The notes under the pieces: generated by a model
What the model was told of the DNA's origin: nothing
Database searches by the model: none
The model's input: the letters and a program-made list of their open reading frames with translations, nothing else
From: Symbiodinium natans
Lineage: Eukaryota; Sar; Dinophyceae; Suessiales; Symbiodiniaceae
NCBI GenBank assembly: GCA_905221605.1
Contig: CAJNDS010002272.1
Span: 422,501-486,500 of the forward strand
Reading direction: 5' to 3'
Length of the DNA stretch: 64,000 nucleotides
Program-made: the position numbers and the translations under genes
Part shown: one piece after another, positions 11,301 to 21,491 of the stretch
Numbering within the stretch: the stretch's first letter is position 1
Layout: each line of letters opens with the position of its first letter

Positions 11301-12114
11301 TTTGAAGAATCGCTTGAGTGGTTGTACAACACTGGCCCACGACAAGAGAGTTCTGAAGATTGTGACGTGCAGCCCATAAAATCTTACATGTACCAGATAG
11401 GCCATACTCAAAAAGGGTTGTTGACGTAGTTCACGCCATGTTGACCTGTGAATCCCTAAAGCGCAAACCTTAGCACCTAGCTGCAGAATGGTGCCGTCTT
11501 GGGGGCTTCTTCACGCCTTTGGTCTTCCGAAGCTCGGTAGGCTGTGAATACGTGTGTCCTAGACCCTGAACCCTGAATTCTCAAACCCTACGACCTAAAA
11601 CCTGACTGAAACCTTTAACCCTAAGCCGTAAATCCCCGAGTATCCAATACAGATCAAGCTATCTCGGAAGTATTTATGCACGCCTAAGTACTGTTGTGAG
11701 TAGTGTGCTTTGGTAGCTTGGTTTCTGGGTTTCTAATTGGTAGGGTTGAGGGTCAGGGCCTTGGGAAGATTGCAAGAACCCCATGAAAGTAGGCAACGTG
11801 CTTCGTTTCCTGGGGTTACTTCAAGGCCGGATTAAAGGGAGATGCTAGGGTGGGCCAGCATTTGGGGTGTCTCGGAGCTCCTAGGAGTGTTGTCATGTAA
11901 CAACACATGAAATCCCTGAACGCACTAGACCCCCTGCAAAAGCGATCCTGATGAAGAATGCTTTGTAGAACAACCCTGAACCCCAAACCCTGAACCCTAA
12001 ACCCTAAACAACCACCTGCCGCAGTGTGAGGAGGAGAAGTACCAACAGCTGGAGGAGAGATACCACCAGCTCCGACAGCAAGCCCGAGAGAACGAGCCAC
12101 CTTGGCTTGATTAG
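8326..12114 (+). CDS. Six-exon gene ending in a coiled coil
   Basis: Exons 8326-8388 (GLVKEGDLDLQAPSWL), 9488-9575 (FQAFVHAPERLPYLRDLL), 10081-10199 (VHTPLPGTPAAWGG...), 10331-10422 (LERLASELRALRAQ), 11052-11130 (LEEGLPKLGQDVSAIEERL) and 12025-12114 (EEEKYQQLEERYHQLRQQ) join in phase to a TAG at 12112-12114. Donors include GTGAGG, GTGGGAG and GTAAAA; the 10199 junction needs CAG|GC, a GC-AG intron. The donor at 11130 is AGG|GTTTAGGG. The last three exons show Leu-rich heptads with E/R/Q, so the C-terminal part should form a coiled coil. The 5' end is unplaced. The partner and role cannot be told from sequence. Confidence 0.62.
8401..9480. other. Intron content, no exon seen
   Basis: Between the exons at 8326 and 9488 I see degenerate TTTAGGG and CCCTAAA arrays and about 250 bp of unique sequence around 8860-9090 with no convincing frame. 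Confidence 0.5.
10947..11044 (-). repeat. Interstitial telomeric array (CCCTAAA)n
   Basis: Thirteen or so units running directly into the acceptor ACTCCTCAG of exon 11052. One unit is shortened to CCCTAA and one reads CCATAAA. Confidence 0.9.
11187..11428 (+). CDS. Unassigned open segment inside an intron
   Basis: A frame of about 75 codons contains NTLLGWFKSSDAQEATT and FEESLEWLYNTGP, ending at TGA 11427-11429. A TTTTCAG acceptor lies at 11245. It is less GC3-rich than the flanking coiled-coil exons and ends in its own stop, so it may be an alternative last exon, a separate small gene, or a mobile-element remnant. Confidence 0.28.
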
Positions 12115-12588
12115 TGGGGTTGTGGTTGCAGGGTTTAGGGTTTAGGGGTTTAGGGGTTTAGGGTTTAGGGTTTAGTAGTTTAGGGGTTTAGGGGTTTAGG
12201 GGTTTAGGGTTTAGGGTTTAGGGTTCTGCGTTGTTGGTGTGTTGATTCTCATGACCTTGATCCTTGAAGCCCGAAACCTGAAAAACCCAACGGCCTGCAT
12301 GTAAACCTTGAACCCTGAACCCGAAATGAGCCCCAAACCCTAAACATATAACCCCCTTGGGCGTTGTTTTTTGTTTATTTAAAACTCAAGAGGATCTTCA
12401 AAAATATTATGTCTATTAAGGTTCTAAGGGGAGTGTAGAAACTGCAACTCAACCCTCAGCTCCCAAACCTAACAGGGTTTATAGGGTTTGTAGGCTTTAT
12501 GGGGTTTATGGGGTTTATAGGGTTTACCCTAAACCCTAAACCCTTAACTTAACTTCGGGTCTCCGGTTGCGCACTGCACAAAAGCCAG
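12115..12588. other. Repeat-filled interval
   Basis: Downstream of the coiled-coil gene stop: TTTAGGG arrays with TTTAGGGG expansions (12130-12225), a GGGTTTAT 9-mer patch (12475-12525) and unique sequence without a usable frame. Confidence 0.5.
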
Positions 12589-12972
12589 GTTTGGCGACCC
12601 CTGGGAGACGTGGACGGTGCCGCAGCATGTGTGCTCGGCCAGCATCGGGTGGACAGTAGCCTTTAGGGTCTAGAGTTTAGGGTTTAGGGTTTAGGGTTTT
12701 GGGTTTAGGGCTTGAGCCCTGAAGTTCCTGCAAGGCCCTGAGCTGTTCCTCAACCCTAAACCGCTCAGCACTCCACCCCGGCACTCCTGTGCGACTGAGC
12801 TTTCATGGGTGGGGGGGGGGGGGGGGGGGGGGGGGGTGGGGGTTTAGGGTGTAGGGTGTAGGGTTTAGGCCTAAACTCTATGCCCTAACCTCAAAATCCT
12901 CCCTCCTTTGTCCAGCAAAGTATGCGACAGGATGCACCGTACATGTCATGGACATGTTCCAGGGAAAGCAAG
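12589..12972 (+). CDS. Two-exon fragment, unknown protein
   Basis: Exon 12589-12655 (acceptor AAAGCCAG) reads FGDPWETWTVPQHVC then SASIGWT to ACA|GTAGCC. Exon 12921-12972 (acceptor CAGCAAAG) reads YATGCTVHVMDMFQGKQ to G|GTCAAC. Both are phase 0 at the junction. The Trp-rich sequence looks like a folded enzyme segment but I cannot name it. The intron carries TTTAGGG repeat and a 30-nt poly-G run. Confidence 0.5.
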
Positions 12973-13194
12973 GTCAACCTCGCTGCAACGTAACTAGGGA
13001 GTGCCGTGGGCAATGAAGGCTTGGTGCAATGTGTAGAGGCATCATATGATCTAAAGCCAGGGCAGAAGTTCTTTCTCTCTCTCTCTGACTCTCTCCCTGT
13101 TTGTTTGTTCCCCACCTTCGGTGTGGGATTGTTAGATGTTAAACTCAACTCTTCTCCTCGCCCGGAACTCTTCTCCTCGCCCGGTCTACTCCTA

Positions 13195-13455
13195 GAGACT
13201 TTCTGGAGTGCCCAAATTCCCTGAAGTGCCCAACCCCAGACTCTCCCTTAATTGCCCAACCCAGAGACTCCCCTGAGAGTCTCCTGGATTGCCCAACCCC
13301 AGAGACTGGAGTGCCCAACCCCAGAGTCTCCCTGGAGTGCCCAACCCCAGAGTCTCCCTGGAGCGCCCAACCCCAGAGCCGCCCCGGAGTGCCCAACCCC
13401 ACAGTCTCCCTGGAGTGCCCAACCCCCAGAAACTCCCTGGAGTGCCCAACGGAGC
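13195..13455 (+). repeat. 26-bp minisatellite, about ten units
   Basis: Tandem copies of CTGGAGTGCCCAACCCCAGA plus GTCTCC, with shortened and substituted units at both ends. Because 26 is not a multiple of three, all three frames on each strand stay open over a cycle, giving several overlapping false ORFs. Confidence 0.88.
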
Positions 13456-13680
13456 CAACTGCAGTTGCAAGCACGTACAAAGAAAGCGTATTTGAATCAA
13501 TGTGTCTTTGTTTGAACATCCTATTTGCACTCTTTCCTTTTAACGAGGAGCAAGGTGGGGATGTTCGAAGTAAAATAATTTGTTTGTTGTTGTTTGGTGG
13601 GGGGGGGGGGGAGTGGCCTATTTCGTACTAGTTGGAGCGCAGGCGCGTACCTCGCGCGTGGTTTCCTTCGGTTTCTTGGG

Positions 13681-13721
13681 TGGGGTGGGTGGGGGGGGGG
13701 GGGGGGGGGTGGGGGGGGGGT

Positions 13722-13765
<44 letters not shown>

Positions 13766-13792
13766 GGGGGGGGGCGGGGGGGGGGGATAATT
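13681..13792 (+). repeat. Poly-G tract of over 100 nt
   Basis: G runs broken only by single T or C. Poly-Gly and poly-Pro frames here are not genes. Similar shorter runs occur at 12809-12838, 13598-13611, 31065-31080, 34119-34139, 48327-48352 and 50461-50483. Confidence 0.9.
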
Positions 13793-14371
13793 CCGCCCCC
13801 CCTATTGCAACTTGCCAGCATGTCCTCAGTCTTTTAGTGCTCCAGTTTGCAGGGGGGTTTAGGCCTCTGGCAACTCTGCAGATGCTAAGTCTACACCCAG
13901 AACCCTGACTTAAACCGTAGCCCTCCGACTTGCTAAACCCTAAACTACGGAATCCCGAAGCAGCTTGGGGGGGGTTAGGGTTTATAGGGTTTAGGGTGTA
14001 TATAGGGCTTAGGTAAGGGTACTTACGGCTCTGCTTTGTCCCGGGTTTAGGGCTAGGATTGAGGATTGAGGATGTGGGGCTTAGGGTTGAGGTCTCTGGG
14101 TTTGAGGTTCAGGGTTGAGGTTTTCCCAAAACCTGATTCCGGAAATCCTACTGCCCCAGAATCCTCAAGCAACCTTTCCTCTAAAGCCCTACACCTTCAA
14201 ACATCCCTAAGCCCCTAAACTCTAACCCCTGAAAGCCCTAAAATCCTTGAAAATGGAAAGTAGTTTTAGGCATTTCAGAACTCTTTAAAAGGAGTGAATT
14301 CCCTAGGCGAAAACACTAAAATACGTGTTTCCCCCTTAGAGTGCCGGTCATAACCCGCTCCCACCTCTCAG
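13793..14371. other. Unique and repeat sequence, no gene seen
   Basis: Scattered GGGTTTAGG units and ordinary sequence without an exon I would defend. Confidence 0.45.
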
Positions 14372-14425
14372 GACGCCGAGTACCTTGTAAATAGCAGCAT
14401 TTTTAGCAAATTCCAGCCATCTTAA
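14372..14425 (+). CDS. Candidate terminal exon
   Basis: CCACCTCTCAG acceptor followed by DAEYLVNSSIFSKFQPS and TAA at 14423-14425. It would end a gene only 32 nt before the start codon of the next one. Alternatively a donor lies after five codons (CTT|GTAAAT). Confidence 0.35.
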   Translation, partial: DAEYLVNSSIFSKFQPS

Positions 14426-14457
14426 TTTTCAATCTCTGCACGAAAACGCACGGCGAG

Positions 14458-14846
14458 ATGTGCGCCGCGCACCTCGTTTCTCAAGACGAGATGGGAGTCC
14501 CCAGGTGCTCTCACCCCCTGGTCCGCGCCCACGCGACCGTGACGCGGTGCCTCTTCGAAGCCGAGGTCGCGAAGCTGACCTGGCGCCTGGGTCCCAAGGG
14601 TTTGGGATAGGGTTTAGGGTTCAGGGTTTAGGGTTCAGGGTTCATTGGGTTCATAGGGTTCATAGGGTTCAGAGGGTTCATAGGGTTCACAGGGTTCATA
14701 GGGTTCATAGGGTTTATAGGGTTTTAGGGTAAACGGTTTTGATTCATGGGGTTTGGGGTGTTGAGAGTTTCGGGCATTTGTTGGCTCATGGGCGTCTAGA
14801 CCTGCGGGAGACCAAGCGGACCGACCCCAAACTGGACTTGTTCTAA
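14458..14846 (+). CDS. Small two-exon gene, 62 codons
   Basis: Starts at ATG 14458 (context CGGCGAG ATG). Exon 14458-14599 reads MCAAHLVSQDEMGVPRC, then SHPLVRAHATVTRC and LFEAEVAKLTWRLGPK, and leaves one base into a codon at a G|GTTTGGG donor. Exon 14800-14846 (acceptor GCGTCTAG) completes it and ends LRETKRTDPKLDLF, TAA. The intron is mostly GGGTTCATA 9-mers derived from TTTAGGG. GC3 is high. No homologue recognised; soluble and charged. Confidence 0.58.
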
Positions 14847-14876
14847 GTCTCTGCTCTTTTCCTTGCAGTGAACCCT

Positions 14877-14949
14877 AAACCCTAAACCCTAAACCCTAAA
14901 CCCTAAACCCTAAACCCTAAACCCTAAACCCTAAACCCTAAACCCTAAA
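14877..14949 (-). repeat. Interstitial telomeric array (CCCTAAA)10
   Basis: Perfect units immediately downstream of TTCCTTGCAGTGAA and upstream of the next gene start. Confidence 0.92.
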
Positions 14950-14981
14950 CAATCCACCATCGGCCGCCAAGGCAGGCGCAC

Positions 14982-16053
14982 ATGGCCCCTGTTCCCTCGG
15001 AGCTGGCGCGGCTCCTGGTTGAGACCTCCCTGATGCACCTGAGGCTTCTTGGTAGCCCAGCTGTGCCATTTTGGCCGTGTATTTTCTTTGATGTTTTGTT
15101 GTTTTTTTTTTTTTTTTTTTGGGGGGGGGGTTCTGGGTTCCTTTCTAATTAAAAGTAGCCGACACAAAAAGGGCACATTTCTAGTTACTTTTACTTTTAT
15201 TCGTATTAGTATGTTTCATTGCGATTCTTATTCATATTCTGGTTTTGATATGGTTACTGGGCTACGAAGGAAACGGAAGTTCATACGCCTAACATCTATA
15301 CTGGGATACCAACCAATCCAGAGCAGCGCCGCAAGTTCGTGTCAGGGAGGCAGAAAACAGGGCGTCGTTGTAGGCAGTTGCTTTTTAAAGGGTCCCTTGG
15401 GTTCGGTTCCACCTTATACGAACAGCTCCTTCACAGGGATTACAGTCGGGGGTGACTATATAGTTCCGATTAAGGACTGTTTTAGTATAAGGGGGAACAT
15501 CCCAATCTATTCCCTCCGTTTGGCTGGAGTATGTGGTTGTTCGCTTATCCGACTCCTCCTCCACCTCCTCGTGCAGAAAAAGGTACTTGAATCCAGCCTA
15601 GAAATTGTCGAGAAGGATGTTCGTGGGTGAACGAGCATCGGTTGTCTTTGGTCGGGTTGCCACCCCTGATGCGTTCGAGCTTCAAGTCGTGCGAAGAATT
15701 TTCATTTAACTCCGAACTTCCTTGACAAAGAACTTAGTAGAAGAAAGTCCTGGTGCTAAAGCTCACCTAAACCGAGTTTCGAGGCTGGGGGTTTAAAGGA
15801 TTTAGGTTTAGGGTTGAGGGGTTTAAAGTAGAGGGGATGAAGGGTGGTGTGGGTCCAGGGCCCCTAACCCCCCGAAACCCCTGAAGCCCCCCTTCGCCCA
15901 CCAAGTCACCCTAAACCCTAAACCCTAAAGCCGGAACCCTGAACCCTGAACCCTAAACCCTAAGCCCTAAGCTCGGAGTCAGGCTGATGGAGGTGCCGCA
16001 GGCCTACACCTGCCTGAAAGCTGCCATCGACCTCGGCGCGAGCGCCTTGCTTC
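14982..16053 (+). CDS. Exon chain, unknown protein
   Basis: First exon 14982-15051 begins ATG (MAPVPSELARLLVETS, then LMHLRLL) and leaves at G|GTAGCC. Exon 15577-15626 (acceptor CTCGTGCAG) reads KKVLESSLEIVEKDVR and joins in phase to 15983-16053 (LMEVPQAYTCLKAAID, LGASALL), donor C|GTATTTAGGG. The first join is out of phase, so at least one exon between 15051 and 15577 is missed. Two MITE-like elements sit in that gap. Function unknown. Confidence 0.52.
15119..15265 (+). mobile_element. MITE family B copy
   Basis: Ends GGGTTCCTTTCTAATTA... and ...GGTTACTGGGCTACGAAG, matching copies near 22960, 49445 and 63825. It starts with a T17G10 run. Non-coding, within an intron. Confidence 0.5.
15369..15510 (+). 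mobile_element. MITE family C copy
   Basis: Ends in AGTATAAGGGGGAACATCCC, shared with copies at 42019, 49796 and 61211; the interior holds the inverted motif AAGGACTGTTTTAGTATAAG. Non-coding. Confidence 0.55.
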
Positions 16054-17734
16054 GTATTTAGGGTTTAGGGCTTAGGGTTTGGGCTTTGGGTTTAGGGTTT
16101 AGGGTTTAATTAGGGCTTAGGGTTTAGGGCTTAGGGTTTGGGTAAATTGGGTTACGGCTGAGGCTTCTAATAAGAAATCTGCCTTTTTCAGCCAGGGTTT
16201 CGAATTTTCTTAAAACCCCAAATGGAAATAAGAAAGTTAGGTTTGAACCAGACCCTGAAATATATTTCTTATTCGAGGGTTGATTAGAGGTGAGTATAGG
16301 GACAGAGTTGGGGAACATGTAACTCACCAGTGTAGAGCTTTTCGGTGTGCTCTAAGCTCTAAACCCTAAACCCTAAACCCTAAACCCTACACCCTAAACC
16401 CTAAACCCTAAACCCTAAACGCGGGGAAGAGGCCCGGCACAAAAAGTCACCTTATTTGGGCCTTTCCGGCCTGAAACACCTCAAAAAGGTGACTTTTTGT
16501 GCCGGGCCTCTTCCGCCCGCCGTGCCGGCGCGAAGAGGTGCTCTAAGCTCTAAGCCCTAAACCCTAAACCCGAAACCCTAAACGCGGGGAAGAGGCCCGG
16601 CACAAAAAGTCACCTTATTTGGGCCTTTCCGGCCTGAAACACCTCAACAAAAGGTGACTTTTTGTGCCGGGCCTCTTCCGCCCTAAGCCCTAAGCCCGAA
16701 GCCCTCAGCCCTGAGCCTTGAGCCCTGAGCCCTGAGCCGCTTCCCCGCAAGAGCCCGGCAGAGCCCGGCACAAAAAGTCACCTTATTTGGGCCTTTCCGG
16801 CCTGAAACACCTCAAAAAAGGTGACTTTTTGTGCCGGGCCTCTTCCGCCCGCCGTGCCGGCACGCGAAGAGGTGCTCTAAGCTCTAAGCCCTAAACCCTA
16901 AACCCTAAACCCTAAACCCGAAACCCTTAACGCGGGGAAGAGGCCCGGCACAAAAAGTCACCTTATTTGGGCCTTTCCGGCCTGAAACACCTCAAAAAAG
17001 GTGACTTTTTGTGCCGGGCCTCTTCCGCCCGCCGTGCCGGCGCGAAGAGGTGCTCTAAGCTCTAAGCCCTAAACCCTAAACCCTAAACCCGAAACCCTAA
17101 ACGCGGGGAAGAGGCCCGGCACAAAAAGTCACCTTATTTGGGCCTTTCCGGCCTGAAACACCTCAAAAAAGGTGACTTTTTGTGCCTCGCCTCTTCCGCC
17201 CTAAGCCCTAAGCCCGAAGCCCTCAGCCCTGAGCCTTGAGCCCTGAGCCCTGAGCCCTGAGCCCTTAAAGGCTTCCCCGCAAGAGCCCGGCAGAGCCCGG
17301 CACAAAAAGTCACCTTATTTGGGCCTTTCCGGCCTGAAACACCTCAAAAAAGGTGACTTTTTGTGCCGGCCTCTTCCGCCCGCCGTGCCGGCACGCGAAG
17401 AGGTGCTCTAAGCTCTAAGCCCTAAACCCTAAACCCGAAACCCTTAACGCGGGGAAGAGGCCCGGCACAAAAAGTCACCTTATTTGGGCCTTTCCGGCCT
17501 GAAACACCTCAGAAAAGGTGACTTTTTGTGCCGGGCCTCTGCCGCCCTAAGCCCTGAGCCCTGAGCCCTAAGCCCTGAGCCCCCTGAGCCCTGAGCCCTT
17601 AAAGGCTTCCCCGCAAGAGCCCGGCAGAGCCCGGCACAAAAAGTCACACCTTTTTTGGGCCTTTCCGGCCTGAAACACCTCAAAAAAGGTGACTTTTTAT
17701 GCCTTCCGCCCTAAGCTTTTGTCTGTCTGAGAAA

Positions 17735-17806
17735 TGGACACACTGGGGATTGAACCCAGGGCCTTCCGCATGCGAAGCGCATGTGATACCACTACACCAT
17801 GTGGCC
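17735..17806 (-). tRNA. tRNA-Ala (anticodon CGC), possibly defective
   Basis: The reverse strand folds as a 72-nt cloverleaf: acceptor GGCCACA/TGTGTCC, D stem GTG/CAC, anticodon stem TGCGC/GCGGA with loop TTCGCAT (U33, anticodon CGC, A37), T stem CTGGG/CCCAG with loop TTCAATC, discriminator A. A box TGGTGTAGTGG and B box GGTTCAATCCC are present. Pair 3:70 is C/U rather than the G:U that normally identifies tRNA-Ala, and the anticodon stem has one G/G mismatch, so it could be a pseudogene or the head of a SINE. It lies inside the hairpin array. Confidence 0.78.
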
Positions 17807-17867
17807 CTTGAATACATGAAACATTTCAACCAACATTGGCCAAGGAAAAAAGCTCTTTTTGAGCTTT

Positions 17868-17972
17868 GAGCCCTGAGCCCTGAGCCCTGAGCGCTGAGCC
17901 CTGAGCCCTGAGCCCTGAGCCCTGAGCCCTGAGCCTTGAGCCCTGAGCCCTGAGCCCTGAGCCCTGAGCCCT
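17868..17972 (-). repeat. CCCTGAG heptamer array
   Basis: About fourteen CCCTGAG units, a two-base variant of CCCTAAA, beside the tRNA; more copies at 18105-18155 and as short spacers in the hairpin array. Confidence 0.85.
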
Positions 17973-18520
17973 TAAAGGCTTCCCCGCAAGAGCCCGGCAG
18001 AGCCCGGCACAAAAAGTCACCTTATTTGGGCCTTTCCGGCCTGAAACACCTCAAAAAAGGTGACTTTTTGTGCCGGGCCTCTTCCGCCCTAAGCCCTAAG
18101 CCCCTGCGCCCTGAGCCCTGAGCCCTGAGCCCTGAGCCCTGAGCCCTGAGCCCTGGGATTAGAGGGTTTGAGGCTTGCAGTTTCTTGGGTTCTTGGTAAA
18201 TATGACAGAGAACGTTACTTAATACTTCCTCGGCGGAATTTTTTTGGGCGAGCCCGCGAGGCCCTGGATTTTAAAATGTGTGGCCGGTCCAGGTCCAGAT
18301 TTCTTAATTAATAAAATTTCTTAACACACTCCTGGGCCGTAGCCTCACGGGGTGCAGGGATGGAGCCCGAAACTTTTCAAAGGCCTGCCCTGCTAGGGAA
18401 TGACATGGGGAGCCCGAGAAGTTCTCGAGCCCCAGCAGTCCTAAAATGTTGTACAGAAACCTCACCCTAAACCCTAAACCCGAAACCCTAAACCCTAAAC
18501 CCTAAACCCTAAACCCTAAG

Positions 18521-18888
18521 AGCCTCCAGAAAGCAGATGCTGAGGGTTAACTAGGGTTAAGGCTTGAGAGGGGCTTCGTTTAAGGATTCAAGGGGCCCAA
18601 GGGTTCGGGGCTAGGTGTCGTAGGATGGACGACCCCGCAGAGCATGCCGAGAGTAGCCCTGAAGTCCAGACTTGGCTCTTGCAACCTGGATTCACCTTAG
18701 ATTCTTTTGGGTTTTAGGGTCTGGGGTTTAAGGGTTTGAGGTTTTAGTTGGGCTGAGGGTTGAGGGTTTAGGGTAGCCTGCCGTTCTGCATATGGCTGTT
18801 TGCAAACACCTACAGGTCCTGCTCAACAACCTGTCCGCGATCTGTTGGACAACTGCCTGATGTGCGAATGCCTGAAGACGCTGGGACA
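18521..18888 (+). CDS. Exon group, unknown protein
   Basis: Three likely exons: 18521-18545 (acceptor CCCTAAG, SLQKADAE), 18625-18663 (ATG start possible, MDDPAEHAESSPE, donor GTCCAG) and 18816-18888 (acceptor CCTACAG, PAQQPVRDLLDNCLMCECLK, donor ACA|GTGAGT). Phases do not chain, so they may belong to two genes or other exons are missed. The third has the strongest splice sites. Confidence 0.42.
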
Positions 18889-19261
18889 GTGAGTGCCCTA
18901 GTGACCTAGTGGCCTTAAACCCTAGACATACGAACCCACACCCTCACGGCACACCATACCTCTTCCCGAAGCCTGTATACCCTACAAAGCCCTACAAGCC
19001 CTATGAGCCAAGCCCTGTGAACGTATATCCCGTGAACCCTACACCTCCCCATGAGGAAAACCACTTCCAACTAATTTAGCCCCAGTCACCCTAGTCTCCA
19101 TAAGCCCTCCATAGCCAGAAAGCCCCAACAACACCCAAATACACCCCGCACAGCCCCCCAAACCCGAAACCCTAAACCTTAAACCCTGAACCCTAAAGCC
19201 TAAACCCCCACAAAAACAAAAAACTCAGGAACCTGGTCGCCGCCAACCGTCTTAAACCCAA

Positions 19262-19392
19262 AGACATCCCCGAACCCTACACCCCTAAACCCTACACCCC
19301 TAAACCCTAAACCCTAAACCCTAAGCCCTAAACCCTAAACCCTAAACCCTAAACCCTAAACCCTAAACCCTAAACCCTAAACCCTAAACCCA
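19262..19392 (-). repeat. Interstitial telomeric array (CCCTAAA)n
   Basis: Long near-perfect run after CCCCTAAACCCTACA variants. It ends CCCAAG, which serves as the acceptor of exon 19395. Confidence 0.92.
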
Positions 19393-19394
19393 AG

Positions 19395-20121
19395 GACTCC
19401 CACGTCCATGGCCGAGTCCCCGGCCCTGGGCGCCGGCGCGCGCCGCGCGCTGCGGAGTCTGGGAGGCCGGCTCGGCGAGCTGGGCTTCGCGGAGGCGGGG
19501 TCGGGGGCTGAGGGTTTAGGGTTTAGGGTTTAGGGTTGAGGGTTTAGGGTTTAGGGTTTAGGGTTTAGGGTTTAGGGGTGTTTAGGGGTGTTTGGGGGTT
19601 TAGTGGTTTCGGGTTTAGGGTTTAGGGGTGTTTAGGAGTCGAGAGCTGAGGGTTTAGGGTTTAGGGGTGTTTGGGGGTATTTAGGGTTTAGGGGTTTCGG
19701 GTTTACGGTTTACGGTTTAGGATTTAGGGTTCAGGGTTTAGGGGTGTCTAGGAGTCGAGGGCTTAGGGTTGAGGAGTGTTCGGGGGTGTTTAGGGCTTAG
19801 GGCACTTCAACTCAAGCAGGAATAGAAACTTACGTTTTTTAATACTATCCCAAGCATGAACTAGGTGCTGCGTACATGACGCACGTCCCCCTTACTATAC
19901 TAACTGTAGTTAAGGGACTTATAACCTAACTTAAGGTCCTTAGAACCCAATTTAGGGGCCTTATAACTCTACTTATAACTAGGGGGCCCAACTTGTAGGG
20001 TTTAGGGTTTAGGGTTTAGGGTTTAGGGTTTAGGGTTTAGGGTTTAGGGTTTAGGGGTTCAAGGATGCTGTGCTGCAGCTCGTCGGGGCCGACTCCCTCG
20101 TCGAGTTCAGTGATCAGGCCG
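19395..20121 (+). CDS. Two strong exons, unknown protein
   Basis: Exon 19395-19513 contains an ATG at 19408 (MAESPALGAGARRALRSL, then GGRLGELGFAEAG) and leaves at GAGG|GTTTAGGG. Exon 20064-20121 (acceptor TTCAAG) reads DAVLQLVGADSLVEFSDQA to G|GTTGAG. Both have a very high GC3. The phase between them does not match, so an exon is missing in the 550-nt interval, which is almost entirely TTTAGGG-type repeat. Confidence 0.5.
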
Positions 20122-20783
20122 GTTGAGATGTTAGGGTTGGGGTTTCCAAGAGAACCCTAAACCCTAAACCCTAAACCCTAAACCCTAAAATGAAACCCTA
20201 AATCCGAAAACCCTCAAAGTTCGGGGCTTCAGGGATTTTGCCGTTTTGTGTGGGTGTAGGGTCGGTTGGCCCAGCAAGGTTCTGACTATGTGCCGAGCAC
20301 GCCATATGTAGGCGTGGAGAAGGAAAGCGCAATCGGGAAGCTGTGTAAACCCTGAACCCAAAAAGCCCCCCAAAACCCTCGAATTCTAGACCAAAACAGA
20401 GCCCTTGTCTTTGTGGCTTCATCACAAAAGCCCAGTTTCCCACGTGCTTTCCAAGCAGCAAACGGCGGGTTGCAACCTGCCCTTAAATCACGCGCAATCC
20501 CGGCAGGTTCCTTAAGGTGCTGTGGGGTTCAGGGTGGCATTCAAAGGACGCATTTGCCAACGCCCTAAGTCGTAAACCCTAAACATCCCTAAGCCCTAAG
20601 TCACTTCAGGCTTATTCAGGGCCTTTGGCCTGAGCACTGTAACCCAAGCCCTAAACTCTAGTGAGCACGGAGCACTGAATACACTTTAAGGGCCTGTGGA
20701 AGTCACATGGGTATTTTGGGGCAAGTATGAATCATAGTTCTAGAGCATAGAGCAACTTGGGGGAGAATGTTGGCTTTTGTTTC

Positions 20784-21491
20784 ATGACTGTGCTGAAGGC
20801 CCCACGTTTCCTGGCGGAGCTGGGCACGGCGGCGGAATCCGAGGAGAGGTTGAGTAAAGTACTTAGCAGGTTCATGGTACTTATGAACCAATCATACCTG
20901 TACTTGCAGCCCACTTAGAAGCCCTTTAAGTGCCCCAATATGGTAGAACGACAGTTATACGTACAGTTATGATTGGTTAATAAGTACCAGGACCATGAGC
21001 CTCCAAGTAAGGGCATGGAAGGGGGGTTAGGGTTGGTCGAGTTTAGGGCTCAGGTCTTGGGGCCAGGGCGAACGGTCCCCTCCACCGAATTTTGAACTTT
21101 TCCGGCCGGAATGTTGGGGTGTGGCGGTTCGTAGAGGAGCGGATTAGTCAGTCTGGGTAGACGAGTTTGCTCACGGACGGTCGCAGCTTATTGGTCTGAG
21201 CTTCAGCCACTATTCTCAGCATAACCTCTTCTGGAGTCGACTGTCAACCCGTGGCCCGAAAGTCTACACCCCAATTAAAAAGAACCCCGAAAGCCCAAAT
21301 CCCAAAACCCAAAACCCCTAAACCGCTGCCAAACCCCTACACCCCTAAACCCAAAATCCCTAAACCCCTTATTCGACTCTCGACTCAGGGCGGTGGTTGA
21401 TGCGTCCCTGCCAGGACGCCGGCTTGGTTGACTCGGTCGCGCTCTTCCTACTGAGAGGCGCTGCAGGGCTTCGAGCTTTCCGCTGCTTTTT
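20784..21491 (+). CDS. Two exons, unknown protein
   Basis: 20784-20848: possible start ATG or acceptor CTGAAG, reading APRFLAELGTAAESEE to AG|GTTGAG. 21389-21491 (acceptor CGACTCAG): RWLMRPCQDAGLVDSV then ALFLLRGAAGLRAFRC to a TT|GTATGG donor. A hydrophobic/amphipathic helix is likely in the second. Not phase-linked to each other. Confidence 0.45.
20868..21006 (+). mobile_element. MITE family G copy
   Basis: Imperfect palindrome: GTTCATGGTACTTATGAACC... pairs with ...GGTTAATAAGTACCAGGACC about 100 bp later. A half-copy lies at 5633-5665 (TTCATGGTACTTATGTACTG). Confidence 0.6.

Larger units (their letters stand above)
16423..18088 (+). repeat. Tandem array of nine perfect-arm hairpins (~170-bp unit)
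   Basis: Each unit carries arms GAGGCCCGGCACAAAAAGTC... and their exact inverse around a 32-nt loop that itself contains GGCCTTTCCGGCC. Copies start near 16423, 16583, 16751, 16934, 17104, 17279, 17453, 17620 and 17995. Spacing is 160-183 bp except the last, where a tRNA gene and CCCTGAG repeats intervene. Spacers alternate between a CCGCCGTGCCGGC type and a CCCTAAGCCCTGAG type. Copy 8 is decayed. Could be a tandemly amplified MITE. Confidence 0.9.

Noticed and set aside
13145-13631. Overlapping ORFs encoding PNPRVSLECPTPE-type repeats
   Set aside because: Frames of the 26-bp minisatellite; all frames stay open because the unit is not a multiple of three.
13580-13908. Gly-rich and Pro-rich ORFs of 67-104 codons
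   Set aside because: They are readings of a poly-G tract and lack any splice or codon signal.
15049-15630. 193-codon ORF, the longest in the window
   Set aside because: It runs through a T/G run and two MITE copies; only its last part (KKVLESSLEIVEKDVR) looks like an exon and that phases with 15983.
16423-18088. CRISPR array
   Set aside because: Repeats are long palindromes with similar, not unique, spacers in a eukaryotic context.
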